Below, in pieces: positions 31,403 through 40,786 of a stretch of 64,000 nucleotides of DNA. Under the pieces are notes generated by a model. It was not told the origin of the DNA. It made no database searches and saw only the letters and a program-made list of their open reading frames with translations. The stretch comes from Viola odorata (Eukaryota; Streptophyta; Magnoliopsida; Malpighiales; Violaceae). Each line of letters begins with the position of its first letter. Position 1 is the first letter of the stretch. Position numbers and translations under genes: made by a program. The DNA lies in contig OY829540.1 in NCBI GenBank assembly GCA_963691705.1, positions 46,722,158-46,786,157 of the forward strand, given 5' to 3'.

Positions 31403-31786
31403 ATGGATGAACTGACCCGAAATTTCCTGATCTCCAAAACTTTGACCTTGAAGAACCTTACTGAAGGTGACATCGGCTTCCTGGAGAGGATGATCACCAA
31501 GACCTCGGAGGATGTCCTGGAGTTGCAGGGGGTACTGACCCCTATTTTGTCCAAACAGCTGGGGATATCTTTGGAGGACTTTAGTCCTTTGGAGAGCTTG
31601 GCGAAGCTGGCCACTACTACTGCCCACCTTGACGTGGTTGCCTCGATACTGCAGCAGCGGAAGGACTTGCTAGCCTGCTGCTTGAAGGGGATGAGGGCCT
31701 GCTCCGCTGAGCTGACCTCCGTTGCTGACGCGCTGAGGGATATCCCGGTCGTACCAGGGGAGGATGATGCCGGATCCAATGCCTGA
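31403..31786 (+). CDS. Tat-3 aORF-D: small helical accessory protein
   Basis: Intact ORF of 127 residues opposite to Tat-3 gag-pol. The ATG at 31403 sits in a good plant start context (CGCCATGG) and matches the start of the Tat-2 copy; a slightly longer upstream frame is not needed. The conserved blocks are those listed for Tat-2: Lys-Thr-Ser-Glu-Asp, Leu-Glu-Leu-Gln-Gly, Leu-Glu-Asp-Phe-Ser-Pro, Leu-Gln-Gln-Arg-Lys-Asp-Leu, Cys-Cys-Leu-Lys-Gly-Met and Leu-Arg-Asp-Ile-Pro. Predicted mostly helical, acidic at the C terminus. AATAAATAAATGG at about 31866 is a plausible poly(A) signal. Function unknown. Confidence 0.76.
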   Translation: MDELTRNFLISKTLTLKNLTEGDIGFLERMITKTSEDVLELQGVLTPILSKQLGISLEDFSPLESLAKLATTTAHLDVVASILQQRKDLLACCLKGMRACSAELTSVADALRDIPVVPGEDDAGSNA

Positions 31787-32202
31787 CCGCTGCTTTTGTT
31801 TCCTCTTGTTGCCTTTCTCTTATGCTTTTATGTATATATCTGAACGCTGAGGCCGCTCAGGCCATAAATAAATGGTTGTTTTTGCTTTTTCCAGTCTTTT
31901 CGTTTATTTCTTGCTGCATTGGCTGAATGTGTTGGTGGCAAGCCCAACAGAAAATGAGCCTTCTTCAGTACATACCCTTTCAGTGGTTGCGTTCCATGAA
32001 TGAGCAATGAATGCTTTGACTCAACTGTTTCCAAAGCCGCCGTTCCAGGGGTGAGTGATTGGGTAGTTATTTGGTGCCTTTTGGTTGGCGCATTTAACGA
32101 GCAAGTATATTGGTGCCGGATCAACTTCTGCTATTGCGGTTATTTTTCCCAGACATCTTAATTGATTTTTCAGGATCTGTGCGAGGATCGGAGCGCTTTC
32201 TT
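31787..32202. other. Spacer between Tat-3 aORF-D and aORF-C
   Basis: Non-coding. Contains the internal copy of the LTR-abutting motif at 31939-31960 (plus strand AAGCCCAACAGAAAATGAGC). Confidence 0.62.
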
Positions 32203-32215
32203 GGTTATTTAAGGG
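32203..32215 (+). promoter_or_regulatory. TATA-like box of Tat-3 aORF-C
   Basis: GGTTATTTAAGGG, about 70 bp before the aORF-C start, as in Tat-2 and Tat-4. Confidence 0.68.
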
Positions 32216-32278
32216 AAATGCTTTCCCTTTCCCTGTTCATCTTCATCTTTTCCTTCTCTTTGCTTTTTGTAGGTCAGA

Positions 32279-32734
32279 ATGACAGATTTTCGCGGGCGTG
32301 ATTCCTTGCCAACACCTCTGACTTCGCCAAATTCGGATAATCCTCCTCCAACTCCACCGTGGAGACCTACTAAATGTCCTGCTAGACGCCAGGGTCGCAA
32401 GAAACCAGCGAAAGTGAAGAAGCAGACCTTTGAGTCCTTCTTTACCGACTTTGTGCCCCACTACGTGATGCTACCAAAAGGTGATGAAGCGTCACCGTCT
32501 GCCCCTCCCCCTCCTTCTTTCGAGAATGAGGCTCTTTCTCACGGCATTGATTTAAAGCCAGCAACTTCTACCGTTGGGGAGAGTTCCCGTGCCCGTTATG
32601 ACAAGGCGGTAGCCCATGCGACAAAGCTTGTGCCCAAACCTGTCGAATATTTCTTTTCCTACAACAGTAGATTGCCGTCGTCCCCGGAGGACTATGAGTA
32701 CTGCTATGACATGGATTGGGTTGATGAGGATTAA
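32279..32734 (+). CDS. Tat-3 aORF-C: small Pro-rich, basic-acidic accessory protein
   Basis: Intact ORF of 151 residues starting at 32279. N-terminal Arg-Asp-Ser then Pro-Thr-Pro-Leu-Thr-Ser-Pro and Asp-Asn-Pro-Pro-Pro-Thr-Pro-Pro-Trp; then a basic Arg-Arg-Gln-Gly-Arg-Lys-Lys patch; a poorly conserved middle; and a C terminus with Pro-Ser-Ser-Pro-Glu-Asp-Tyr, Tyr-Cys-Tyr-Asp-Met-Asp-Trp and a final acidic Asp-Glu-Asp. Two ends conserved and a variable linker suggests an adaptor-like protein, but that is inference. No known domain is recognised. Confidence 0.75.
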   Translation: MTDFRGRDSLPTPLTSPNSDNPPPTPPWRPTKCPARRQGRKKPAKVKKQTFESFFTDFVPHYVMLPKGDEASPSAPPPPSFENEALSHGIDLKPATSTVGESSRARYDKAVAHATKLVPKPVEYFFSYNSRLPSSPEDYEYCYDMDWVDED

Positions 32735-33227
32735 CGCCTCTGTGTTGTATATGCCTATTGGCATTTTATGAATAAGATGATGTTTTCTGCCTTTTTCTTT
32801 TGTCGTTATTTTCCGTTAGCCTACTGGTCCTTGGTGATAGCCAGCGTAAGCGGTTGGCTTGGCCGAGGCAGTCGCTTCGCAGTTATTTTGACTGGGTCAA
32901 CTCTGTCGCCCTTTTGGGGAATCACGATGAATAACTTCTCTTTTTCAAATTTCTTTAATGTGCTTCCACGTGGCCAACTTCTTTTTACACACGTCTCCGC
33001 GCGATTGGTGGCTCAATTAATACGGTGGCATTTTAATCCTTTAAGAGGGGCCATTTTTCTTTTTTCAGAACTTTTGCCCTTGCCTCGAATTTTTTCTCTT
33101 ATCTTCCTTCGTCTTCTTCCCCGAATATCTTACTGGTCGTCCGTCATCGTCCGCCGATTCCTCTGTAACTCTCCCCTTTCAAGGTACCAATTTAATCCTT
33201 CTCAAATTTCCTTTTTGCTGGTTTGTT
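32735..33227 (+). promoter_or_regulatory. Spacer and leader region before Tat-3 aORF-B
   Basis: Non-coding, about 490 bp. The part from about 32960 aligns loosely with the regions before aORF-B in Tat-1, Tat-2 and Tat-4: an ACGTGGCCAACTTC stretch, CCTTTAAGAGGGG in the TATA position (about 33035), a pyrimidine-rich leader and AAGGTACC at 33181, about 45 bp before the start. Confidence 0.58.
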
Positions 33228-34130
33228 ATGGCTAGAAATAGACCTCGCCAGTTTATCTGGAAACCCATGGATCCAGAGGTCGCGCAATCACCCAGTATTT
33301 TTACATGCGATGTGGTTCTGAAAGCCGAACTGGAGGAACACGGTATTACCTTTCCTCCTAGGTATGAGCCCTCTATCCCTGGAAGTGATATGCGGCTCCA
33401 TAATTCGGCGTGGGGTTACAGTAGGCTTTTTTACTTTAAGATGTTCCTTTACGGTTTCCGCTTTCCTGTTCATGAATCGATACTAACGCTGCTGCGGGAG
33501 TATAACCTTAATCCTGCCTAGATAACTCCCTCTTCCTGGTGTGCGGTTTATGCTTTTCTTCGCGCTTGCGAGTTGAAGAACATTTCTACCCCATCTCTCA
33601 ATTTATTTCACAAATTCTTTAGTATGAATTGCCATAATTGTTTAATCGAAATTACTCCTCAGTGGAATGACGCGCTCGTGCAGTCATTCTGGCAGCGTTT
33701 TCACAGCTTTAAGAAAGGTGTAGCTGATTGGAAAAGCAGTTTCTTTGTTCTGGAGCTACTGTCCCATTTGTGGCGTATTAATTTCAACCAGGAGCTGATA
33801 GGCCCCATTTGGTCGAATCCCTCGATATTGACCAGGGCTGAGTTGGAGCAAGCTAATGCTCTGTTAGACGAAGGTACTCACTACCGCATCCGTAGCTTTG
33901 CCTTGTTCAAACCTCTGGAGGAGTGTGCTATGGATGAGTCTGCCTCTTTTCGCATTTTCTTTGCTTTTATCTTTGCGCGTTTCTTTTGTTATAGGATGCT
34001 AACGGCTAATTCCCAGGTGACGCTGGCGCTTCTTTGAATGTTACGCCACTTCAAACTTTACCAGCTTCCCCCCCTGCCGATGGCTCTAATTAGGGTAGCG
34101 TTCATCCCCCGAGGAGGAGAACCAAGACGG
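33228..34130 (+). pseudogene. Tat-3 aORF-B: truncated, splice donor lost
   Basis: Starts at 33228 (Met-Ala-Arg-Asn-Arg-Pro). Exon 1 (to 33933) carries the PF04195-like domain with one TAG at 33519 in the Asn-Pro-Ala-Gln motif. The intron (33934-34016) keeps its CAG acceptor but the donor GTGAG has become ATGAG, a G-to-A change that should block normal splicing. Exon 2 runs only from 34017 to the deletion junction near 34130, ending within the basic Arg-Arg-Thr-Lys-Thr segment, so the whole Pro/Ser-rich and coiled-coil part is missing. Confidence 0.86.
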
Positions 34131-36199
34131 TCCATCTTTCGCGTTGCCTGTATTAGAGCAAGCGCTATCTTCTCGATGCGGGCGTATCGCAGCTCCGCGT
34201 CTTTTAATATGTGACTCACAAAAAATACAGGGCGGTGTACATTCCCTTCACTTCGTACGAGGACGGCGCTGACTACCTCGTCAGCTACTCCCAGGTATAG
34301 GTATAGCTCATCGCCGAACTCAGGCCTCGTTAGCACTAGATCGGATGACAAGTAGGCTTTCAGTCCTACAAACGTGTTTTCACATTCCTCTGTCCACCCG
34401 AATGGGGCCTTATTTCGAATGACCTTGAAAAAGGGTAGGCATCTCTCTCCTTGCTTAGATATGAACCGTCCTAACGCGATGATGCGGCCAGTGAGCTTTT
34501 GTATTTCCTTGACGGTTCGCGGGGATATCATGTCCTGAATGGCCTTTACCTTTGAAGGGTTGGGTTGGATACCCTTTCGGCTGACCACGTAGCCTAAGAA
34601 TTTTCCCGTTTGGAACGCGAACATACACTTTCGTGGGTTCAGCTTCATTTTGTATTTTTTCATCACATTGAAAACTTCATCCAGATCGGCAAGATGGTCT
34701 CCGAAGCTTCGACTTTTAATCAGAATATCATCCACGTAGGCCTCTACATTTTTCCCTATTTGCTTTTCGAAAATCTTATTCGCAATGCGCTGGAACGTTG
34801 CCCCGGCGTTCTTCAGCCCAAACAGCATTGCGGTGTAGCAATATGTGGCTCTAGGGGTGATGAAGGCAGTTTTTTCTTCGTCTTCTGCGGCCATTGGGAT
34901 TTGGTGATACCCGGAGTTGGCATCCAGAGAGCTCAAATAAGCGTACCCCGCAGTTTGGTCGACCAACTGGTCAATTCGAGGAAGGGGATAGCAATCTTTG
35001 GGACAAGCATTATTTAGGTCAGTGAAATCGATGCACATGCGCCAATCTCCGTTAGACTTTGGAACTAGCACCGGGTTAGCCAGCCAGGTTGGGTACTGAA
35101 CTTCTCGAATAAACCCCGCGTCCATGAGCTTCAGTAACTCCTTCTCGATAGCTGCTACTTTTTCTGATGAAAAGGCGCGTCATTTCTGCTGAATAGGCTT
35201 GGCCTCAGGGCTGACGTTTAGTCGATGCTCCGCGACTTCTCGCGAGATTCCAGGCGTGTCCGCTGGTTTCCATGCGAATTCTCCCTTGCATTTTCTTAAT
35301 AGTCGGGTTAGTTGCACGCTCTCTTCAGGGCTAAGTTTCTCACTGACCAAGAGATTTGCCTCATTGTCCTCAGCAATAGGTATTGACATCATCTGATCTA
35401 GTGGCTGAGTGCGTTTTTCTTCTTTATCGTCGAAAGGATCGTCTGCCATGCAAACGTAGCGGTCACAACTCCTGAGTCATAAGCAAGTAACATTCGGCTG
35501 CCAGTTTCTGGTCTCTTTGATTGAGACCACTCCGTCCCACGAGGGGTATTTCATCCACAGGTGTTTTTGGGATATCGCTACCCCGAAACGATTGAGGAAC
35601 GGTCGCCCCAGTATAGCGTTGTATGGTAACGTTAGGTCTACAACCAGGAATAATAGCTCTTCAGAGCGCTTGGATGTGTCTTCTCGGAAGTACAATGGCA
35701 AGGATGTTATTCCAGCTACCGGTATCGGTACGCCATCAATCCCAACAATTGGCCTCACGCATGGCGCTAGCTCGCCATCAGGGTGTTTCATCAAGTTATA
35801 CGCTTCCAGCGAAAATAGATTCACTGCGCTCCCGTTGTCAACAAGGGTTCTCCTCACCCCGTGACTTCCTATGATAGGTGTGACTACCAATGCGTCGTTG
35901 TGTGGGAAAACAATGCCCTTTTTCGTCTTCTTCTAAGAAGGACAATATCATTCTATCTAAGGCGTTTATCGCCTCAATTTTTACCTGGGAGCTTTCTCGC
36001 TTGCGCTTTTCCCCAGGACTGGGCGTTTGTGGTATGGCCTCCTCAAAGTAGGGTGTTCCCCCGGCAATAATATTAATCATAGGCATCTGATCGCTATGAA
36101 CAACGAGAGCTTCTCTATTTTGTCCAAGGGGAATTGCGTTAGCCCCCGTGGCGCGTGAAGGCGTTTGCCTCTGATCAGTTGTCATTCCCGTTGGGTTGT
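34131..36199 (-). pseudogene. Tat-3 pol remnant: protease and RT only
   Basis: Protease with Val-Asp-Asn-Gly-Ser (near 35840) and a Leu-Pro-Tyr-Asn-Ala-Ile-Leu-Gly-Arg segment, then RT (35125-34140, open) with Phe-Gly-Leu-Lys-Asn-Ala-Gly-Ala-Thr-Phe and Tyr-Val-Asp-Asp (34727-34738). The RT frame runs to the connection region (Ile-Glu-Lys-Ile-Ala-Leu-Ala-Leu) and is then fused to the reverse of aORF-B at 34130. RNase H and integrase are absent. Frameshifts near 35900 and 35470 and a stop near 35180 separate the pieces. Confidence 0.92.
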
Positions 36200-37966
36200 T
36201 CCTGGCCTCTTCTCTTGCCTTGGTGGTAAATTCTCCTAGGTAGCCCTCTTCGACCAATCGCTCTATGGCCAATTTCAGTTCTCTGCATACATCTGTCGAA
36301 TGTCCCTTGACCTTGTGGAACTTGCAATACGCATTTTCCCTTCCTCCCATGATCACTCCTGGCTTCACAGGAGCTGGATATCTAATGGGCAGATTTCACT
36401 GTTGGACTATCGCTAGGATTTCAGCCCTTGGGAGTATAAGAGATGGAAGGTCAGGATCATATATCCGGCCTTTTGGCGGATCCGCTTGTTTCCGAGTGGG
36501 GGACCCTCCGGGTCTTCCTTTCGAGAAATTGCCTCACTGCCAGTTAGAGGCCTTGACAGTATGCTCTTTTCGTTGCCCATGATCATCAGTGGGTCGCGCG
36601 TCAGGGGCACTGCTATACGGGGCGTTAGGGGCCACATATGGGTCCGTTGGCATGTCTCGGATCCATTCTCTATTTTCCTCCTCTTCCATTCTCGCATAAT
36701 TATGCGCTTTCAGCCTCAGCGCATCCAGGGTCATCGGTGGGTCCACCGTTAGCGTGTCTCTCAATTTTCCGTATCGGCAGTTGCGTTTTAGGGCCTCAAC
36801 CGCAAAATCAATAGTGACCCCTGGCGTTAGGGACATTTCAAGATCAAATCGACCTAAAAAGTCGTTCAACGATTCCTGCGGTTTTCGATGGATATCGAAC
36901 AGTGCAGCTGCTGACTTCCTGATAGGAATAGCCGTGCTAAATCGACTTTTGAATTTTTCTTCCAGTTGAGAAAAATTATCAATAGACCCGGCCGGGAGTC
37001 CCTCAAACCAGAGACGTGCCACGCCTGATAGCGTCATTACAAAGATCTGACACAATGCTGCGTCACTGCGCGTTTGGAATTGCACAAAATCTTTCACCTT
37101 ATTGAGGTGAGAAATGGGATCTTTCGTGCCATCATATGATTCTGCTGGGAGTTTCACATGTCGATGACTCTGTGGTGCCTGACATGGTAACTGAACGGAT
37201 GGCTAACGTTAATATCAGGGACCCCACGAGGCTGATGCGGGTGTGGAATTTCAACATCATATCTGGGATTCTGAGGGTCATATTCCTGATGCCGCCTGGG
37301 AGATTGGCTGCGGCTTCTTGGAGTTCGAGCTCGTCGACCTCTGCTGCTAGATCTCTCACTGTATCTAGGAGATGGCTCTCTCAATATATCCCCTCGTCGA
37401 TCATCCCAATGTTCTCTGTACTCATCGCTTCGGCGGGCTACTTCAAGGATAGAGATTCCTCCCATGTATTGTCCAGAATGTTCAGCAGGTCCACGAGCGA
37501 GCGGGACGTTGATGGGGGTCAATGAGAATGGTAAGGAGGATGGGAGTCCTCTGGATTGTCGGGGCGATAATGGTCGTTCATTGACAATGGACGGGGTGAA
37601 AACTACTTGGGAGGACACACCAGGTCTCGAGGCATGAGGAGTAAATCCAGCAGCCATCTCTGTCAACTGATCCAATTGAGCTTGGAGAGCTGCTATTGAA
37701 TTTGCGAAAGGGTTGTCCGCTTCACCTATCATGGATCTCCCTGCTTGGGGGGTAAGACGACTGGTTCCTGCTACGTGAGAAAAGGGAGAACAAATCTGGA
37801 ATGTAATTTCTTCCGTACTTTGCCCAGGAGGAAGATCTGATTCTCCCGCAATGACGTCCTGCACTGGGGTGGAGGTATCAGAGGTAGCGAAGGCAAACAG
37901 TCGTCTGCGGGTGTTGTATGGGATGTTGGAAGTTTGGGACAGCGCCGGATCTAACTCTGAGGCCAT
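36200..37966 (-). pseudogene. Tat-3 gag
   Basis: Starts at 37966 (Met-Ala-Ser-Glu-Leu-Asp). The N-terminal 270 codons are open: a Ser/Pro-rich part and an Arg/Ser-rich stretch (about 37350-37250). After a frameshift near 37155 the Retrotrans_gag region is open to 36534, with Tyr-Asp-Gly-Thr-Lys-Asp-Pro and Trp-Phe-Glu-Gly-Leu-Pro. Another frameshift near 36540 precedes the zinc-knuckle-like Cys-x2-His-x4-His-x4-Cys (about 36335-36290). Confidence 0.9.
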
Positions 37967-38030
37967 AATCCTTCTAGCTTCGGGGAGGAGGAGCTTGGTT
38001 ATTAAGGATGCTCACTTAATAGAACCAATC

Positions 38031-38048
38031 CTCTCAACGAGAGCACCA
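38031..38048 (-). other. Tat-3 primer-binding site
   Basis: Minus strand TGGTGCTCTCGTTGAGAG beside the LTR; it differs at two positions from the Tat-1 and Tat-2 sites. Confidence 0.72.
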
Positions 38049-38051
38049 ATT

Positions 38052-38623
38052 TGATAAGATTTTGTCTTCTGCCGAAGGATGTATGGCGGAACGGCTCCTC
38101 TCAGATCAGTGCTCACGACGGTCCGCGGTACCTGCAATACGCCGGAGGGGGTCTCCGGCGGAAACACTCCGATGCTTAAGTCAGTATGTATACTGAATTT
38201 GGTAGAGCTTGGGCCAGTCAGATTAAGTTTACCTGCCTCCTTTGAGGGAGAGGTATATATATAAAAGAATTTGAGCATTTCCGCGTTTGGGGATAGCTAG
38301 AGAGCTATCCCTAACGTTAGGGATCGTGATTCGCCCCTCGGATGATATGTTAACGTGGCGATAGCCATGGGATAAATGCTACCACGATAGGGTAGCGACT
38401 GAGTGGTCCCCCTGACGCGTGGTATTCCTCAGAATGAGACAGCTCCTCGAGCCATCTAGAAGGTTTGTTTAGGGAAACTCCTGAGTGCTGTTTTGCCCTC
38501 TTGACGTCAGCCTCTGGGGGAGGCGGTGGCCCTCTCCCTACCGGGAAGGTGGGAACAGTGATCTCTTCTTTCAGTTCAGGGCAATAGACGGAAATACCCT
38601 TTTCCTTAGGTGGATTGTTATCA
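38052..38623 (-). repeat. Tat-3 5' LTR
   Basis: 572 bp, matching 30649-31220 with about 12 differences. Hairpin CGCCGGAG/CTCCGGCG at 38140-38160, TATATATATA at about 38249-38261. TTGGT at 38624-38628 is the second target-duplication copy. Confidence 0.95.
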
Positions 38624-40760
38624 TTGGTCAACAAGCATCTAAGGGCTGAATGATTTGAATACACGATGACATGAGTACCCAAGAGGTACTGCCTGAACTT
38701 GTCGAGGGCATAGACTACTGCTAAGAGTTCTTTCTCTGTGGTTGTGTAGTTTTGCTGGGCTGGATCCAGTAACTTTGAATCATAGTAGATGACATACGTC
38801 TCCTTGTCCTTCTTTTGACCCAAAACGGCGCCAAGGGCAAGATTACTAGCATCGCACATGACCTCGAAAGGTAAGGACCAATCGGGGGCACGAATGATTG
38901 GGGCAGAAACAAGCCTGCTTTTGAGGGCATCGAAGGTAATTTGACAAGCCTTATCAAAATCAAAAGTCACTTCTTTCTGGAGCAGTCAGCACATAAGTTG
39001 AGCGATTTTTGAGAAGTCCTTGATAAACCGTCTGTAGAAACTGGCATGCCCTAGAAAAGATCACACATCGCGAACACAGGTTGGGTAGGGTAAGGATTCA
39101 ATCACTTTAATCTTGGCCTTGTCAACTTCAATTCCCTTGGCCGAGACAATATGACTAAGAACGAGGCCTCGATCCACCATGAAGTGGCATTTTTCAAAAT
39201 TCAGGACAAGATTGGTCTCTATGCACCATTCTAAACACTTCCTCAGCTTACTTATGCATTCTGAAAAGGAATTCTCATAAATAGTGATGTCATCCATAAA
39301 GACCTCGATCCCATCTTCAACCAGTTCGGAGAAAATGCTCACCATGTAGCGCTGAAAGGTGGCGGGGGCATTACACAAGCCGAAGGGCATACGCCTGTAA
39401 GCGAAGGTGCCGAAAAGGCACGTGAAGGTGGTCTTCTCTTGGTCTTCGGGGGCAACTGGGATCTGATGGAAACCGGAGTAACCGTCTAGACAGCAATAGT
39501 GGGTCTTACCCGCGAGACGTTCTAGCATTTGATCTATGAAGGGCAGAGGGAAATGACCTTTCCTGGTGGCAGCATTCAAACGACGGTAGTCAATGCATAC
39601 ACGTCATCCATTTTGGATTCTGGTGGGAATTGATTCGCCATCTTGCCCAATGGTAATGGTGATCCCAGTTTTCTTGGGCATAACTTGAACAGGACTGACC
39701 CATGGGCTATTAGAGATAGGGTATATCACACCCGCGTCTAGTAACTTCAGCACTTCTTTCCTTACTACTTCCATCAGGGGCGGGTTCAACCTGCGCTTAG
39801 GCTGGCATACGGTCTTGCTGGCGTCCTCCAAGTGAATGTGATGAGTGTATAACGCTGGTGATAAGCCCTTGATATCTGTGATGGTCCAGCCTATGGCTTG
39901 TCTATATTCCTTCAACAAGGAAATCAGCTCAGACTCTTCAGAAGCATTAAGTTTATTGGAGATGATGATAGGCAGAGAGTCATTGGGGCCGATAAAGGCA
40001 TATTTCAGATGGGAAGGCAGTGGTTTCAATTCGAGGGCTGGAGCCTGGTTAATAAAAGGAGATAACTTGACATGGTCTAGACAATCGGGAGACACCACTA
40101 GGGGCTCATAGGGGACAACAACACATTCTTCGAGGGTAGCTATGACGGAATGTAATTCAGGTGGTGTGGAAAGTGTCGAGGCCACGACATCTAGAAGAGT
40201 TGGCGTCAGACTCCTATCAAGGGAAAATTGTAAAGGGTTAGTAGAATGAAGTTCAGCAAGTTCCTCAACAGAAGGATCAATAATATCGATATAGTTAACA
40301 CTAAAAAATTCAGAGGGGTATCGCATGGCCTCTAGCATATTGAACTTGATAATCTCCCCATCAAATTCGAGGGAGATTGTCACGTAGTGAACATCAATCT
40401 TTGCTCGGGCGGTGGCCAGAAATGGTCACCCTAGAAGAACATCAGTAGACTTGGTGGAGTCTTCATTCTCCATGGCGATGACATAAAAGTCGGCTGGGAA
40501 TAGGAATTCACCCACTTGGACTAAGACATCTGTGATGATTCCTTCGGGGTAGATGATAGAATGATCAGCAAGCTGAATGGCAAGGCACCGGTCTGAGAGG
40601 CTCGAGGCCAAGACTGTTATAGATGATCAAGGGCATGACATTAATGCCTTGGTCCTTGCATTTCAGGGGGATCTTCCTCTGGATGTGGGTAGAAACATTA
40701 GCTCCTACACTGATCTTGTTAACTTCAGCCAATTTACACTTATTCATGCACAACTATTTT
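38624..40760 (-). pseudogene. Athila-1 pol: protease remnant, RT, RNase H
   Basis: Minus strand Athila-type pol. The protease region starts near 40750; the sequence jumps from Lys-Cys-Lys-Asp-x-Gly directly to Ile-Asn-Val-Met-Pro, so the stretch that carries the Asp-Leu-Gly-Ala catalytic motif in the family is missing. Downstream: Gln-Leu-Ala-Asp-His-Ser, Phe-Pro-Ala-Asp-Phe-Tyr-Val, RT with Tyr-Ser-Gly-Phe-His-Gln-Ile-Pro (near 39470) and Phe-Met-Asp-Asp (39289-39300), and RNase H with Asp-Ala-Ser-Asn-Leu-Ala and Thr-Thr-Glu-Lys-Glu-Leu. It is interrupted at 38623 by Tat-3 and continues at 30648. Stops near 40428, 39603, 39062 and 38990. Confidence 0.92.
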
Positions 40761-40786
40761 AGGAACTTCGCGTAGCGAGGTACGGT

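Larger units (their letters stand above)
30649..38623 (-). mobile_element. Tat-3: internally deleted Tat element, 8.0 kb
   Basis: Two 572-bp LTRs flanked by TTGGT (30644-30648 and 38624-38628) inside Athila-1 RNase H. Minus strand: gag, protease and RT. Then a deletion junction near 34130, after which come accessory genes on the plus strand: truncated aORF-B, aORF-C and aORF-D. RNase H, integrase, the minisatellite, aORF-A and most of aORF-B exon 2 are gone. It is 7.7 kb shorter than Tat-2, which agrees with loss of just those parts. Confidence 0.95.

Noticed and set aside
34131..34140. Possible functional fusion protein of RT and the accessory domain in Tat-3
   Set aside because: The two coding regions face opposite strands, so no fused frame is formed.
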